Shown here piece by piece: positions 40,290 through 48,818 of a stretch of DNA of 64,000 bases. The notes under the pieces were generated by a model. The model saw only the letters and a program-made list of their open reading frames with translations. It was not told where the DNA came from and ran no database searches. Position 1 is the stretch's first letter; each line of letters begins with the position of its first letter. This DNA is from Kytococcus sedentarius DSM 20547. GTDB taxonomy: Bacteria; Actinomycetota; Actinomycetes; Actinomycetales; Dermatophilaceae. Both the position numbers and the translations under genes were made by a program. The stretch lies in contig NC_013169.1 in NCBI RefSeq assembly GCF_000023925.1, positions 1 through 64,000 of the forward strand, read 5' to 3'.

Positions 40290-40880
40290 TCAGCCCTCCG
40301 TCTCGCTGGCCTGCAGGCTCTGCTCCGGGGCGTCCCCGGCACGGTCGGAGTCCTTCGGGGTGCCGCCGGAGTTCTCCTCGACGTACTCCTGGGGGTCCTT
40401 GTCACGCGGGGTGATGCCCTCGGCGGCCTTGAGCGCCCCGTAGCGCAGGAACTCCACCGCGATGTCGTGGCGCAGCTGCATGCTGGCCTGCTGGCGGAAG
40501 TCCGCGAGGTCCTGGCGCTCCTCCTCACCCATGTGGGTGGAGTTGGCGACGTTGGTGTCCACCACGGCGGTCCACCACTCGTCCGAGCCCACCTCGGCGG
40601 CCTCGGCCCGGCGGATGCCCTCGCGGATGGAGTTGTGGTCGTCGATGGCGTCGTCGACCTCCTCCGCGGCGTCCTCGGCATCGGCCCCGCCGGTCCCGAG
40701 GGTCAGCAGGTGGGGGTAGAAGTACTTCTCCTCGGCCTCGGCGTGGGTCTCCAGCAGGATCGCCAAGCGCTTCCACAGGGCGCCCAGGCCCTCGGTGTCG
40801 GAGCGGTCCCACTCCTCGAGCTGGGCGAACTGGGTGCGCTGCTCGTCGTGCTGGCGCTGGATGATCGCGCAGATGTCCAT
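40290..40880 (-). CDS. hemerythrin domain protein
   Basis: 196 residues. Residues 1-150 form a four-helix bundle with spaced carboxylate/His ligands: QRQHDEQR, ETHAEAEEKYFYPHL, DDHNSIREGI and STHMGEEE, which match the diiron hemerythrin pattern. Likely roles are oxygen, nitric oxide or oxidative-stress sensing, or iron handling. The C-terminal 45 residues are polar and disordered. ATG 40880 has GGAGG six bases upstream; the open frame continues into pxpC without coding meaning. It lies 41 bp after pxpC on the same strand, separated by a small hairpin. Confidence 0.85.
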   Translation of the reverse strand: MDICAIIQRQHDEQRTQFAQLEEWDRSDTEGLGALWKRLAILLETHAEAEEKYFYPHLLTLGTGGADAEDAAEEVDDAIDDHNSIREGIRRAEAAEVGSDEWWTAVVDTNVANSTHMGEEERQDLADFRQQASMQLRHDIAVEFLRYGALKAAEGITPRDKDPQEYVEENSGGTPKDSDRAGDAPEQSLQASETEG

Positions 40881-40898
40881 GGGTCCTCCGGGTGCGTG

Positions 40899-40915
40899 GG
40901 TGGTGTGGCACCACC
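40899..40915 (-). terminator. small hairpin between pxpC and the hemerythrin gene
   Basis: GGTGGTG (40899-40905) pairs with CACCACC (40909-40915) around a TGG loop. It could attenuate read-through from the pxp operon. Confidence 0.35.
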
Positions 40916-40921
40916 GTAGGT

Positions 40922-41779
40922 TCACCCGCGGAAGCGCACCACCTGTCCGGGCTGCACCTGCGCGGCGAGGTCCACCGCCTCGTCGGTGACGTAGGCGATG
41001 ACGGGGTACCCGCCGGTGACGGGGTGGTCGGCCAGGAACACGATCGGCTCCCCGCTGGGCGGCACCTGCACGGCGCCGCGGACCATGCCCTCGCTGGCGA
41101 GCTCCCCCGCATCGAGGCGTTCGATGCCCGGGCCCTCCAGGCGCAGCCCGATGCGGTTGGACCGGCTGGAGGCCGTCCAGTCGGTGGAGGTCAGGCGGTC
41201 CCACTCGTTCGCCGCGAACCAGTCGGCACGGGGGCCGGGCACCACGGGCAGGTGCGCCGGTCCCGACGGCGGTGCCGGGCTGGGTGCGGTGTCGACGCCG
41301 TAGTCCACCCGGGGGGCGTGGTCGTCCCCGATGGGGAGGCGGTCGCCGTCCTGCACCACGGGCGGTCCCAGCCCCGACAGCAGGTCGGTGCTGCGCGAGC
41401 CGACCACCGGCTCGGTGGCGATGCCGCCACGCACGGCCAGGTAGGTGCGCAGCCCGGTGGCGGGGGAACCACACGCGATCCGCTCGCCGGCCCGCAGCCG
41501 CACGGTGCCGTGCATGGGGGCGCCCGGCAGGACCGCGCCGGTCAGCGCCACGACGAGGTCGCGCTCGGCCTCGACCTCCAGGCCGCCGAGGGTGACCTCG
41601 AGCGTTGCGGCACCCGGGCCGTTCCCGACCAGGCGGTTGGCCAGCGTGTGGGCGGCTCGGTCGGCCGCGCCGGAGGTGCTGACGCCGGTGCCGCCCATGC
41701 CGGGGCGTCCCAGGTCCTGCACGGTCGTCAGGGGCCCGGCGCGGTGGACCAGCAGGCCCGGGCGGTTGGGGGCGCTCAT
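40922..41779 (-). CDS. pxpC: 5-oxoprolinase subunit C (biotin-dependent carboxyltransferase-like)
   Basis: 285 residues of the KipA/PxpC family, the ATP-using partner of PxpB in the three-part bacterial 5-oxoprolinase that opens 5-oxoproline to glutamate. Motifs: VQDLGRPGMGGTGVSTSGAAD at the N-terminus, NRLVGN, TLEVTLGG, YLAVRGG, SNRIGLRLEGP and DHPVTGGYPVIA. ATGA overlap with pxpB at 41776-41779. The 5-oxoprolinase assignment rests on the complete pxpABC set. Confidence 0.92.
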   Translation of the reverse strand: MSAPNRPGLLVHRAGPLTTVQDLGRPGMGGTGVSTSGAADRAAHTLANRLVGNGPGAATLEVTLGGLEVEAERDLVVALTGAVLPGAPMHGTVRLRAGERIACGSPATGLRTYLAVRGGIATEPVVGSRSTDLLSGLGPPVVQDGDRLPIGDDHAPRVDYGVDTAPSPAPPSGPAHLPVVPGPRADWFAANEWDRLTSTDWTASSRSNRIGLRLEGPGIERLDAGELASEGMVRGAVQVPPSGEPIVFLADHPVTGGYPVIAYVTDEAVDLAAQVQPGQVVRFRG

Positions 41780-42387
41780 GCGTCCACCGCCTCGAAGACG
41801 ATGCGGACCCCGGGGCGCAGCAGCGCCGCCGGCTCACGGTGCGGGTCGAACATCTGCTCGGCGGTGTGCCCGATGAGCTGCCAGCCCCCGGGACCCTTCC
41901 GCGGGTAGACGCCGGTGAACTCCCCGGCCAGTGCCACCGAGCCCGCCGGGACGGCCGTGCGCGGCTCGCTGCGGCGCGGGACGTCCCAGTCGAAGCGGGT
42001 GCCGGCGCAGTACCCGAACCCCGGGGCGTAGCCGGCGAAGGCCACGGCCCACTCCTCGGCGCCGTGGCGGCGCATCACCTCCTCGGTGTCCACCCCCAGC
42101 AGCTCGGCCACGTCGGCGAGGTCCTCGCCGTCGTAGACCACCGGGATGCGGACCACCTCGTCCGAGGCGGGTGGGGCGCCGGTGACCTGCACGCGCTCGA
42201 GGTGGGAGCGCACCGCGGCGAGGTCCGTCCCGGGCTCGCTGACCACCATCACCGTCCGAGCCGCGGGCACGAGGTCGAGCGTGCCGGCCGGTGGGTCGGC
42301 CTCCAGCGCGGCGTGCCAGGCCCGGGCCTCGGTGAGGTCGTCGAGCTCCACGAGCACCGCGCGGGTCCCGCTGGGCAGCAGGCGCAT
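41776..42387 (-). CDS. pxpB: 5-oxoprolinase subunit B (KipI-like)
   Basis: 203 residues of the KipI/PxpB family. Characteristic segments are IPVVYDGEDLADVAELLGV and AGYAPGFGYCAGTRF, then PRTAVPAGSVALAGEFTGVYP and PGGWQLIGHT. ATG 42387 shares one base with the pxpA stop (TGATG arrangement); the frame is open upstream inside pxpA but these are shadows. Overlap with pxpC is ATGA. Confidence 0.92.
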   Translation of the reverse strand: MRLLPSGTRAVLVELDDLTEARAWHAALEADPPAGTLDLVPAARTVMVVSEPGTDLAAVRSHLERVQVTGAPPASDEVVRIPVVYDGEDLADVAELLGVDTEEVMRRHGAEEWAVAFAGYAPGFGYCAGTRFDWDVPRRSEPRTAVPAGSVALAGEFTGVYPRKGPGGWQLIGHTAEQMFDPHREPAALLRPGVRIVFEAVDA

Positions 42388-43145
42388 CAGGCGAAGGACC
42401 GAAGGGTGGCGCCGGCGTCCTCGAGCCCTTGGCGCACCGCGCGGGCGATCTCCACCGCACCGGGGGTGTCGCCGTGCACGCAGATCGAGCTCGGCGTCAG
42501 GCGCAGCGGGTTGCCCTCGACGTCCTCGATGGGGTGACCGGTCGCCATCGCCACGCACCGCTCGGTGATCGCCACCGGGTCGTGCAGCACCGCTCCCGGC
42601 TCGCGGCGGGAGACCAGCTGGCCCTCGGGCGTGTAGGCACGGTCGGCGAAGGCCTCGGCCACGAAGCGCAGCCCCGCGGCCTCGGCGGCCTCCTGCCAGG
42701 GGGTGCCGGGCAGGCCGAGCACGGCCAGGCCGGGCCGGAACGCGGCCAGCGCCTCGGCGGTCGCCCGGGCCTGCGCCGGGTCCTTCGCGATGGTGTTGTA
42801 CAGCCCGCCGTGCGGCTTGCAGTAGCCCACCTCGGTGCCGGCGGCCCGGGCGATGCCCTCCAGGGCGGAGACCTGGTAGAGCACGTCCGCGGTCAGCTCG
42901 TCGGGCGCGATGTCCATGGCGCGGCGGCCGAAGCCGTGCAGGTCGCGGTAGGCCACGTGGGCGCCGACGGTGACGCCCTCGGAGGCGGCCTTCTCGCAGG
43001 TGGTGCGCATGATCAGGGGGTCGCCGGCGTGGAACCCCGTGGCCACGTTGGCGCTGGTGACCACGCCCAGCAGGGCGTCGTCGTCCCCCATCCGCCACAT
43101 GCCCAGGCCCTCGCCCAGGTCGGCGTTCAGGTCGATGGTGCTCAT
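42387..43145 (-). CDS. pxpA: 5-oxoprolinase subunit A (LamB/YcsF family)
   Basis: 252 residues. LamB/YcsF hallmarks are present in order: IDLNADLGEGLGMW at the N-terminus, SANVATGFHAGDP, GAHVAYRDLHGFGRR, CKPHGGLYN and a C-terminal CVHGDTPGAVEIARAVR. Conserved Asp/His residues of this polysaccharide-deacetylase-like fold are intact. It works with PxpB and PxpC. It starts 10 bp after the NRAMP-like gene. Confidence 0.95.
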   Translation of the reverse strand: MSTIDLNADLGEGLGMWRMGDDDALLGVVTSANVATGFHAGDPLIMRTTCEKAASEGVTVGAHVAYRDLHGFGRRAMDIAPDELTADVLYQVSALEGIARAAGTEVGYCKPHGGLYNTIAKDPAQARATAEALAAFRPGLAVLGLPGTPWQEAAEAAGLRFVAEAFADRAYTPEGQLVSRREPGAVLHDPVAITERCVAMATGHPIEDVEGNPLRLTPSSICVHGDTPGAVEIARAVRQGLEDAGATLRSFA

Positions 43146-43155
43146 GGTGCTCCTC

Positions 43156-44436
43156 TCAGCTGGTCATCAGGTCGATCAGCGGCCGCACCGAGGTGACGGC
43201 CAGGTACAGCGTCAGCAGCCAGGCGATGCTGCCGATCACCAGCAGCCACTTCGGGTAGTCGTAGCCGTGCAGCAGGTCGCGGCGGAACCACCCGACGTAC
43301 AGCATCACGCCGATGCCGACGGGCAGCAGGATGCCGTTGAACGCGCCGGCGAAGACCAGCAGCGTGGTGGGGGCCTTGCCGAGCACCAGGAAGAGCACGA
43401 GGCTCAGGCCGATGAACCCGCCGGTGAGCAGGTTGCGGGTGCGTGCCGGGGTGCGGGTGGAGGAGGTCAGGAAGGACACGGTGGTGTACGAGCAACCCAC
43501 CACCGAGCTGATCGCGGCCGCCCAGAAGACGGCACCGAAGAGCCGCAGGCCCACGTCGCCGGCCGCGGCCTGGAAGGCGGAGGCCGCCTGCGAGGTACCG
43601 GTTAGGTCCGCCCCGGAGACGACCACGCCGAGGATGGCGAGGAAGAGCAGGGTGCGCATGACGCCGGTGACGATGATGGCCAGCACCGAGGTGCGGGAGA
43701 TGGCGGCCACCTGGTCGGGGCCGGTGTGTCCCGCATCGATGAGGCGGTGGGCGCCGGCGTAGATGATGTAGCCGCCGATGGTGCCGCCGACCAGGGTGGT
43801 GATGGCGAGCGGCTCGATGATCTCCGGGGCGATGGTGTTGCGCGCAGCGGAGGCCAGCGGCGGGTCGGAGACGATCGCGACGTACAGGGTGAGCGCCAGC
43901 ATCAGGGCGCCGAGGACCACCACGACGCGGTCCATGGCCCACCCGGCCCAGCGGCTGAGGAAGATGCCGATCGCCAGCACGGCGGACAGGGCCGCGCCCC
44001 AGCGCGGGTCGATGCCGGCCAGGGCCTCGGTGCCGATGCCGGCGCCGGCCACGTTGCCGATGTTGAAGACCACGCCGCCGACCAGCAGCAGCCCGGCGAG
44101 CACCCAGCCGAGGCCGGGGGCGACGTCGTTGGCGAGCTCCTGCGCGCGGCGACCGCTGACGCCGATGACGCGCCAGACGTTCAGCTGCAGGGCGATGTCG
44201 AGGACGATCGACACCAGGATGGCGAACGCGAAGGCCGCGCCGAGCTGCACCGTGAACTGGGTGGTCTGGGTGATGAACCCCGGGCCGATCGAGGAGGTGG
44301 CCATGAGGAACATGGCGCCCAGCAGCGCGGCGCGGGAGGCGCGGTGGCCGGGGGAGGCTCCGGTGCCGGTGGGGCCGCCGTCGCGGGGGCCGGGCTCACC
44401 CGGCGGCAGGGCGTCGGTCTGGGCGGAGGTGCTCAT
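43156..44436 (-). CDS. NRAMP-like transporter of the 5-oxoproline operon
   Basis: A 426-residue membrane protein with about eleven hydrophobic helices. NRAMP fold clues are SSIGPGFITQTTQFTVQLG in helix 1 and the long helix 6 region VGGTIGGYIIYAGAH. The DPGN metal-binding motif of classical Mn/Fe transporters is missing. B. subtilis YcsG, an NRAMP relative in the ycsF-kipIA operon, is the nearest well-known parallel. A 5-oxoproline or amide import role is inferred from position. The first 32 residues are polar. The promoter carries the palindrome at 44497-44515. Confidence 0.85.
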   Translation of the reverse strand: MSTSAQTDALPPGEPGPRDGGPTGTGASPGHRASRAALLGAMFLMATSSIGPGFITQTTQFTVQLGAAFAFAILVSIVLDIALQLNVWRVIGVSGRRAQELANDVAPGLGWVLAGLLLVGGVVFNIGNVAGAGIGTEALAGIDPRWGAALSAVLAIGIFLSRWAGWAMDRVVVVLGALMLALTLYVAIVSDPPLASAARNTIAPEIIEPLAITTLVGGTIGGYIIYAGAHRLIDAGHTGPDQVAAISRTSVLAIIVTGVMRTLLFLAILGVVVSGADLTGTSQAASAFQAAAGDVGLRLFGAVFWAAAISSVVGCSYTTVSFLTSSTRTPARTRNLLTGGFIGLSLVLFLVLGKAPTTLLVFAGAFNGILLPVGIGVMLYVGWFRRDLLHGYDYPKWLLVIGSIAWLLTLYLAVTSVRPLIDLMTS

Positions 44437-44490
44437 GGTTCTCCTCGGGAGGGGGCTGGCGCGGGCCGGGAGCGTCCGGCGCCTCCTCTC

Positions 44491-44515
44491 ACGCTAGTGA
44501 TTGTTCAACAATCAC
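44491..44515 (-). promoter_or_regulatory. promoter and 19-bp perfect palindromic operator of the pxp operon
   Basis: GTGATTGTTCAACAATCAC (44497-44515) is a perfect 9-1-9 inverted repeat with a TTGT-N3-ACAA core, typical of FadR/FCD-type GntR regulators. It lies directly upstream of the minus-strand -10 TAGCGT (44496-44491), so it fills the -10/-35 spacer of the NRAMP-pxpABC transcript. The stop codon of the upstream APC gene (44512-44514) is inside it. The adjacent GntR gene is the obvious candidate regulator. Confidence 0.75.
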
Positions 44516-45981
44516 GACACGGGCTCGGGGTGATCGTGACCCTTTCTTGACCTGCCGCCCTCCGGCGGGCCCTCCGACGAGCCGTCCGGGCGGTGTGCCG
44601 AGAGGTGCCCCAGCCCCGCCAGGAGCGCCGTCGTGACCACGCCCACCGCCAGGGCGGCACGGCCCTCGGGGAGGAAGGCCATCATCACCAGCACGAGCAC
44701 CAGGAAGGCGGCCGCGAGCGCGGTCACCCAGGGCCAGCCGGGCGTGGCGAACGCCCCGGGCCGCAGGGCGCCGCGGGCGATGCGCCGCCGCAGCCCGTGG
44801 TGGGCTGCGAGGATCAGCAGCCACACGAACACGGTCGCGAAGCTCGCGAGGGAGGCCACGAAGGTGAACACCCGGTCCGGCACCACCAGGTTGAGGACCA
44901 GCCCGATCACCAGGGCCACGCCCACGGTGACGATCGCCGCCCCCGGGATTCCGCGCCCCGAGACCCGCCCGAAGACCGCCGGGGCGTGCCCGGCCGCGGC
45001 CAGGCCGAACAGCGTGCGCCCGATGGCGAAGGTGATGGCGTTCAGCGCCGAGAAGGCCGCGATGATGACTACGGCGTTCAGGACGTGGGCGGCGGCGGGG
45101 AGGCCCACCGCATCGATGATCTGGACGAAGGGCGACTGCTCCCCGGTGATGCCCGTCCACGGGGCGAGGGTGAGCATGACGCCCACCGAGCCCACGTAGA
45201 ACAGCAGGATCCGCCACGGGACGGTGTTGATGGCGTCGGGGATGCTGCGGTGGGGGTTCTGCGACTCGGCCGCCGTGAGGCCGACGGTCTCGATGCCGCC
45301 GAAGGCGAAGACCACGACCGTCAGCGACAGCAGGATGCCCCAGGCGCCGTGCGGGGCGAACCCGCCGTGCTCCCACAGGTGGGCGACGCTCGGCTGGCCG
45401 GTGGGCAGGCCCGCGCCGGTGACCAGCAGGCCCACCCCGAGCACCACCATCGCGACGATGGCGCCGACCTTCAGCAGGGTGAGCCAGAACTCGGTCTCCC
45501 CGAACAGCCGGACGGCCACGAGGTTGAGCCCCAGCACCAGGGCGATGGTGCCCACCATCCACGCCCACCCCGGCACCGCGGGCCACCACGAGCCCAGGTA
45601 GATGCGCAGCGCGGTGACGTCGGCGATGCCGACCAGCAGCATCTCGGCGGTGAAGATCCAGCCGATCACGAACCCCCAGGTGCGGCCGAGGTAGCGCTGG
45701 GTGAAGTCCACGAACGAGGAGGCGTCCGGGGTGCGCAGCACCATCTCGGCCATCGCGCGCATCACCACGTAGATGGCGGCCCCCGCGGCCAGGTAGGCCA
45801 GCAGGACGGCCGGCCCGGCGAGCTGGATGGCGCTCGCGGAGCCGAGGAACAGGCCGGTGCCGATCGCCGTGCCCAGGGCGATGAAGCGGATGTGCCGGGT
45901 GCTCAGCCCGCGGGCCAGCGGGGAGTCCGGGGACTCGGCGGCGCTCGCGTCGGCGGCGGGGGTGGATGGTGCTGTGGACAC
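44512..45981 (-). CDS. APC-family amino acid permease
   Basis: 489 residues with twelve expected membrane helices and APC/AAT signatures: the N-terminal LSTRHIRFIALGTAIGTGLF (IGTGLF loop, near residue 40), FAFGGIETVGLTAAES in helix 6, and IPDAINTVPWRI. Likely an amino-acid:proton symporter in the group of LysP, ProY and GabP. GTG 45981 has GAGG 4 nt before it. It lies between the NRAMP-pxp operon and the divergent GntR gene. Its 3' end overlaps the palindromic operator. Substrate unknown; an amino acid linked to 5-oxoproline or glutamate is plausible. Confidence 0.9.
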   Translation of the reverse strand: MSTAPSTPAADASAAESPDSPLARGLSTRHIRFIALGTAIGTGLFLGSASAIQLAGPAVLLAYLAAGAAIYVVMRAMAEMVLRTPDASSFVDFTQRYLGRTWGFVIGWIFTAEMLLVGIADVTALRIYLGSWWPAVPGWAWMVGTIALVLGLNLVAVRLFGETEFWLTLLKVGAIVAMVVLGVGLLVTGAGLPTGQPSVAHLWEHGGFAPHGAWGILLSLTVVVFAFGGIETVGLTAAESQNPHRSIPDAINTVPWRILLFYVGSVGVMLTLAPWTGITGEQSPFVQIIDAVGLPAAAHVLNAVVIIAAFSALNAITFAIGRTLFGLAAAGHAPAVFGRVSGRGIPGAAIVTVGVALVIGLVLNLVVPDRVFTFVASLASFATVFVWLLILAAHHGLRRRIARGALRPGAFATPGWPWVTALAAAFLVLVLVMMAFLPEGRAALAVGVVTTALLAGLGHLSAHRPDGSSEGPPEGGRSRKGHDHPEPVS

Positions 45982-46077
45982 GGGGCCTCTTCGGTGCGGC
46001 GGTGGGGACGACCCGCGAGCGTAGGCCCGCCGTGGACGCCCGTGAGCCGAATTCAGGGGTTTCACCGTTCCGGTGTG

Positions 46078-46097
46078 CACAATGTCACGGTGACAAC
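46078..46097 (+). promoter_or_regulatory. gntR start-site element with inverted repeat TGTCACGGTGACA
   Basis: CACAAT (46078-46083) is a -10-like hexamer six bases before the GTG at 46090. TGTCAC (46083-46088) and GTGACA (46090-46095) form a 6-1-6 inverted repeat across this start. A regulator bound here would block its own transcription. The half-site differs from the pxp palindrome. Confidence 0.5.
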
Positions 46098-46758
46098 GGA
46101 ACTCGGTGGGCAGCGCTGCGCGCGGACGGTGCGTGGGCTGATCACGGCCGGGCGCCTGGGGCCGGGCGAGCAGCTGGTGGAGCAGTCCCTGGTGGAGGTG
46201 TGCGGCGTCTCCCGCAACACGCTGCGGGAGGGGTACCGGATCCTGGCCGACGAGGGGCTGGTGGTGCACGTCCCTCATCGCGGGGTGTTCGTCTCCTCGC
46301 CCGGGGTGGCCGAGGTGCGTGACGTCTACACCGCCCGCCGCGTGGTGGAGTGCGGGGCGCTGCGCGAGCGGGCCGGCGCCGGCCTGGCGGTGGGGGGCGG
46401 CCCGGCGGCCGGCGGCGACCCGGCTGTGGTGGTCTTGGAGCAGCTCGTCGGCCGCGCCCGGGAGGCCGCGGCGGATGGGCGCTGGAGCGAGGTGGGCGAC
46501 CTGAACATGGCCGTCCACCAGCAGTGGGTGGACCTCGCCGGGAGCCGGTGGCTGTCCGCGGCGGCGAAGGGCCTGCTGGCGCACGCCCGGCTGGCCTTCC
46601 GCACCTTGGCCGACCCCGGCGGGCTGCACTCGGCCTTCGTGGAGGAGAACGCGCGCGTGGTGGGGCACGTGGCAGCGGGGGAGTTCGGCGCGGCCGCGGA
46701 CCTGCTGGAGGGGTATCTGCACCGCGCGGAGGGCCTGGTCGTCGACGCGATGCGGTGA
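46090..46758 (+). CDS. GntR-family transcriptional regulator
   Basis: 222 residues from GTG 46090 (or GTG 46075, five codons earlier). The winged helix-turn-helix covers residues 5-75: AGRLGPGEQLVEQSLVE, VCGVSRNTLREGYRILADEGLV. The C-terminal part (about 85-215) fits an FCD effector domain, with LNMAVHQQWV and FVEENARVVGHVAAGEF supplying possible metal-binding His/Glu. The start is supported by a -10-N6-GTG arrangement. It is divergent from the APC permease and is the likely controller of the pxp region. Confidence 0.88.
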   Translation: MTTELGGQRCARTVRGLITAGRLGPGEQLVEQSLVEVCGVSRNTLREGYRILADEGLVVHVPHRGVFVSSPGVAEVRDVYTARRVVECGALRERAGAGLAVGGGPAAGGDPAVVVLEQLVGRAREAAADGRWSEVGDLNMAVHQQWVDLAGSRWLSAAAKGLLAHARLAFRTLADPGGLHSAFVEENARVVGHVAAGEFGAAADLLEGYLHRAEGLVVDAMR

Positions 46759-46828
46759 GTCGGCCGGGCGCGTCCCAAGACTTGGTCAAGAAGTGCCCGC
46801 GACCCTGTCCATCCGGCCCCCGCCTCCC

Positions 46829-46840
46829 TAGGGTCCGACC
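46829..46840 (+). promoter_or_regulatory. leaderless promoter of the CocE-like gene
   Basis: TAGGGT (46829-46834) is followed by six bases and then the ATG at 46841. Confidence 0.5.
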
Positions 46841-48805
46841 ATGAGCGCAGCGACCCGCCGTTCCCTGTCCATTGCCCTCGCCGGAAGCCTGATGCTGGTG
46901 GTCCCGACCGCCACCGCCGCGCCTTCCGACGCACCCACCACCGCGAGCCGCGCCGCCACGGCTACCGCCGCCGAGAAGGAGGGCATCACCCACGAGCAGA
47001 ACCCGCAGGTGCCCGAGGGTGCTGTGTGGACGCAGGAGTACTTCCCCTCCTCGCTGCCGTCGAACAACGGTGACGAGGTGGAGCTGCACGCCGACGTGTT
47101 GCGTCCGGCGCACCTGCCGGCCGACGCGCGGACGCCGGTGATCCTGTCGGTGGGGCCGTACTTCAGCCACATCGGGCAGACGGGGGACGACGGGCACCCG
47201 GTGGCGGGCCCCTCGCAGCGGTTCACGGACCTCATCGAGGGGGCGGACCTGATGGCCCAGGGGTACACCGTGGTGATGGTGGACCTGCGCGGCTTCGGGG
47301 GGTCCACCGGCTGCCTGGACTGGGTGGGTCCCGGTGAGCAGGCCGACGTGGCCTCCGCGGTCGAGTGGGCGGCGGGCCAGCCGTGGTCCACCGGGAAGGT
47401 GGGGATGTACGGCAAGTCCTACGACGCCTCCACCGGCCTGGTCGGCAACAACCTGGAGCCCGAGGGCCTGGAGGCCGTGGTGGCCCAGGAGCCGGTGTGG
47501 GACATGCACAACTACCTCTACAGCAACGGGGTGCCGCGGCCGAACAACGTGTTCACCCCGCGGGCCTACAACAGCATCGCGACGCTGCCGGCCCACGCGG
47601 GGGACGACGAGCGCTACCGCGCCAACGCTGACTACGAGAAGGCGCACCCCGAGTGCACGGCGCAGAACTCGGCGGACGGGCTGATCGCGGACCCGGAGTC
47701 GGAGTACTGGAAGGCCCGTGACCTGGCCACGCAGGCCGAGGGCTCGGACGTGCCGCTGTTCGTGACGCAGGGTTTCATCGAGACGAACACCAAGCCCGAG
47801 GACATGCGGAAGTACCTGGACAACCACAGTGGTGAGCAGCGCGGCTGGCTGGGGCAGTGGAACCACGTGCGGGGCAACGACCGCACCGAGGACGGCCGGT
47901 TGGAGATGGGCCGCGAGGGCTGGTTCACCGAGGTGATCAGCTTCTACGACGAGCACCTCAAGGACACCGAGCCGGTGCAGGACTTTCCGGCCTACGTCAT
48001 CGAGGACAGCAACGGTGCGTGGCGCGCGCAGGACGCGTGGCCGCTGGTGAACAGCACGCGCACGGTCGACCTGGAGGACGGGTCGTTCGTCGACGACCGC
48101 GCGGGCGAGCCGGGCGCCGCACGGGGCGCTGTGGCCGACGGCGCCGATGGGGTGACGCTGGCCGCGGGCGCGGCGCCCCGCATCGAGGCGGCGGACGGTG
48201 CCGCGAAGGGCCGGGGTCCCGTCGGCGACATGGAGCGAGGTGCGTCGCTGCAGCCGCAGAAGGGCCCGGTGGCCCCGGAGGTTCGGCAGCGCAAGGGCAA
48301 GGGTGGGCCCGGCACCACCGAGGACGCGTACGGGTACGTGACCTGGTCCAAGCCGGTGAAGCGCGACGTGCGCGTGACCGGCACGCCGCGGGTGGCCTTC
48401 GAGGCCGAGGGCCAGGGCGGTGTGGCGGTGCAGCTGTTCGACGTGGCGCCCGACGGTACGGCGGTGCGCTTCGACGAGCAGGTGGTGGCCGTCGACGGCG
48501 GGCAGCACGAGATCGCGTTGAAGGACACCGAGTGGACGCTCGAGGCCGGTCACCAGCTGGCGGTGCGGATCGGCACCATCGGTGCCGACGAGTACTGGTC
48601 GCACGAGCCGAGCATGGACACCGTCGAGGTGAGCGACGCCGAGCTGACGCTCGAGCTGCAGAACACGCGTTGGGACGAGCCGACCCACGGCGCGGTCTCG
48701 CCCTTCCTGGCGACCTGGGAGCGCGCCTACACCGAGAAGTGGGACGCCAAGGCGCCCGGGACCTTCCAGGTGAAGGCGTCGCAGGGCAAGCCCAAGCACT
48801 CCTGA
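46841..48805 (+). CDS. secreted CocE/NonD-family hydrolase (X-Pro dipeptidyl-peptidase type)
   Basis: 654 residues with a signal peptide (residues 1-27, ending ATAA). The alpha/beta hydrolase domain (about 70-370) has MVDLRGFGGSTG and the nucleophile elbow GMYGKSYDAS (Ser193). Canonical CocE/PepX proteins have GxSYxG; here Ala replaces the last Gly. A WNHVRG His follows near 345. The C-terminal jelly-roll domain of X-Pro dipeptidyl peptidases starts near residue 500 (VRVTGTPRVAFEAEGQGGVAVQ), after a low-complexity Ala/Gly linker. Substrates could be proline peptides or acyl esters. Confidence 0.88.
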   Translation: MSAATRRSLSIALAGSLMLVVPTATAAPSDAPTTASRAATATAAEKEGITHEQNPQVPEGAVWTQEYFPSSLPSNNGDEVELHADVLRPAHLPADARTPVILSVGPYFSHIGQTGDDGHPVAGPSQRFTDLIEGADLMAQGYTVVMVDLRGFGGSTGCLDWVGPGEQADVASAVEWAAGQPWSTGKVGMYGKSYDASTGLVGNNLEPEGLEAVVAQEPVWDMHNYLYSNGVPRPNNVFTPRAYNSIATLPAHAGDDERYRANADYEKAHPECTAQNSADGLIADPESEYWKARDLATQAEGSDVPLFVTQGFIETNTKPEDMRKYLDNHSGEQRGWLGQWNHVRGNDRTEDGRLEMGREGWFTEVISFYDEHLKDTEPVQDFPAYVIEDSNGAWRAQDAWPLVNSTRTVDLEDGSFVDDRAGEPGAARGAVADGADGVTLAAGAAPRIEAADGAAKGRGPVGDMERGASLQPQKGPVAPEVRQRKGKGGPGTTEDAYGYVTWSKPVKRDVRVTGTPRVAFEAEGQGGVAVQLFDVAPDGTAVRFDEQVVAVDGGQHEIALKDTEWTLEAGHQLAVRIGTIGADEYWSHEPSMDTVEVSDAELTLELQNTRWDEPTHGAVSPFLATWERAYTEKWDAKAPGTFQVKASQGKPKHS

Positions 48806-48818
48806 GATACCTGTGACC

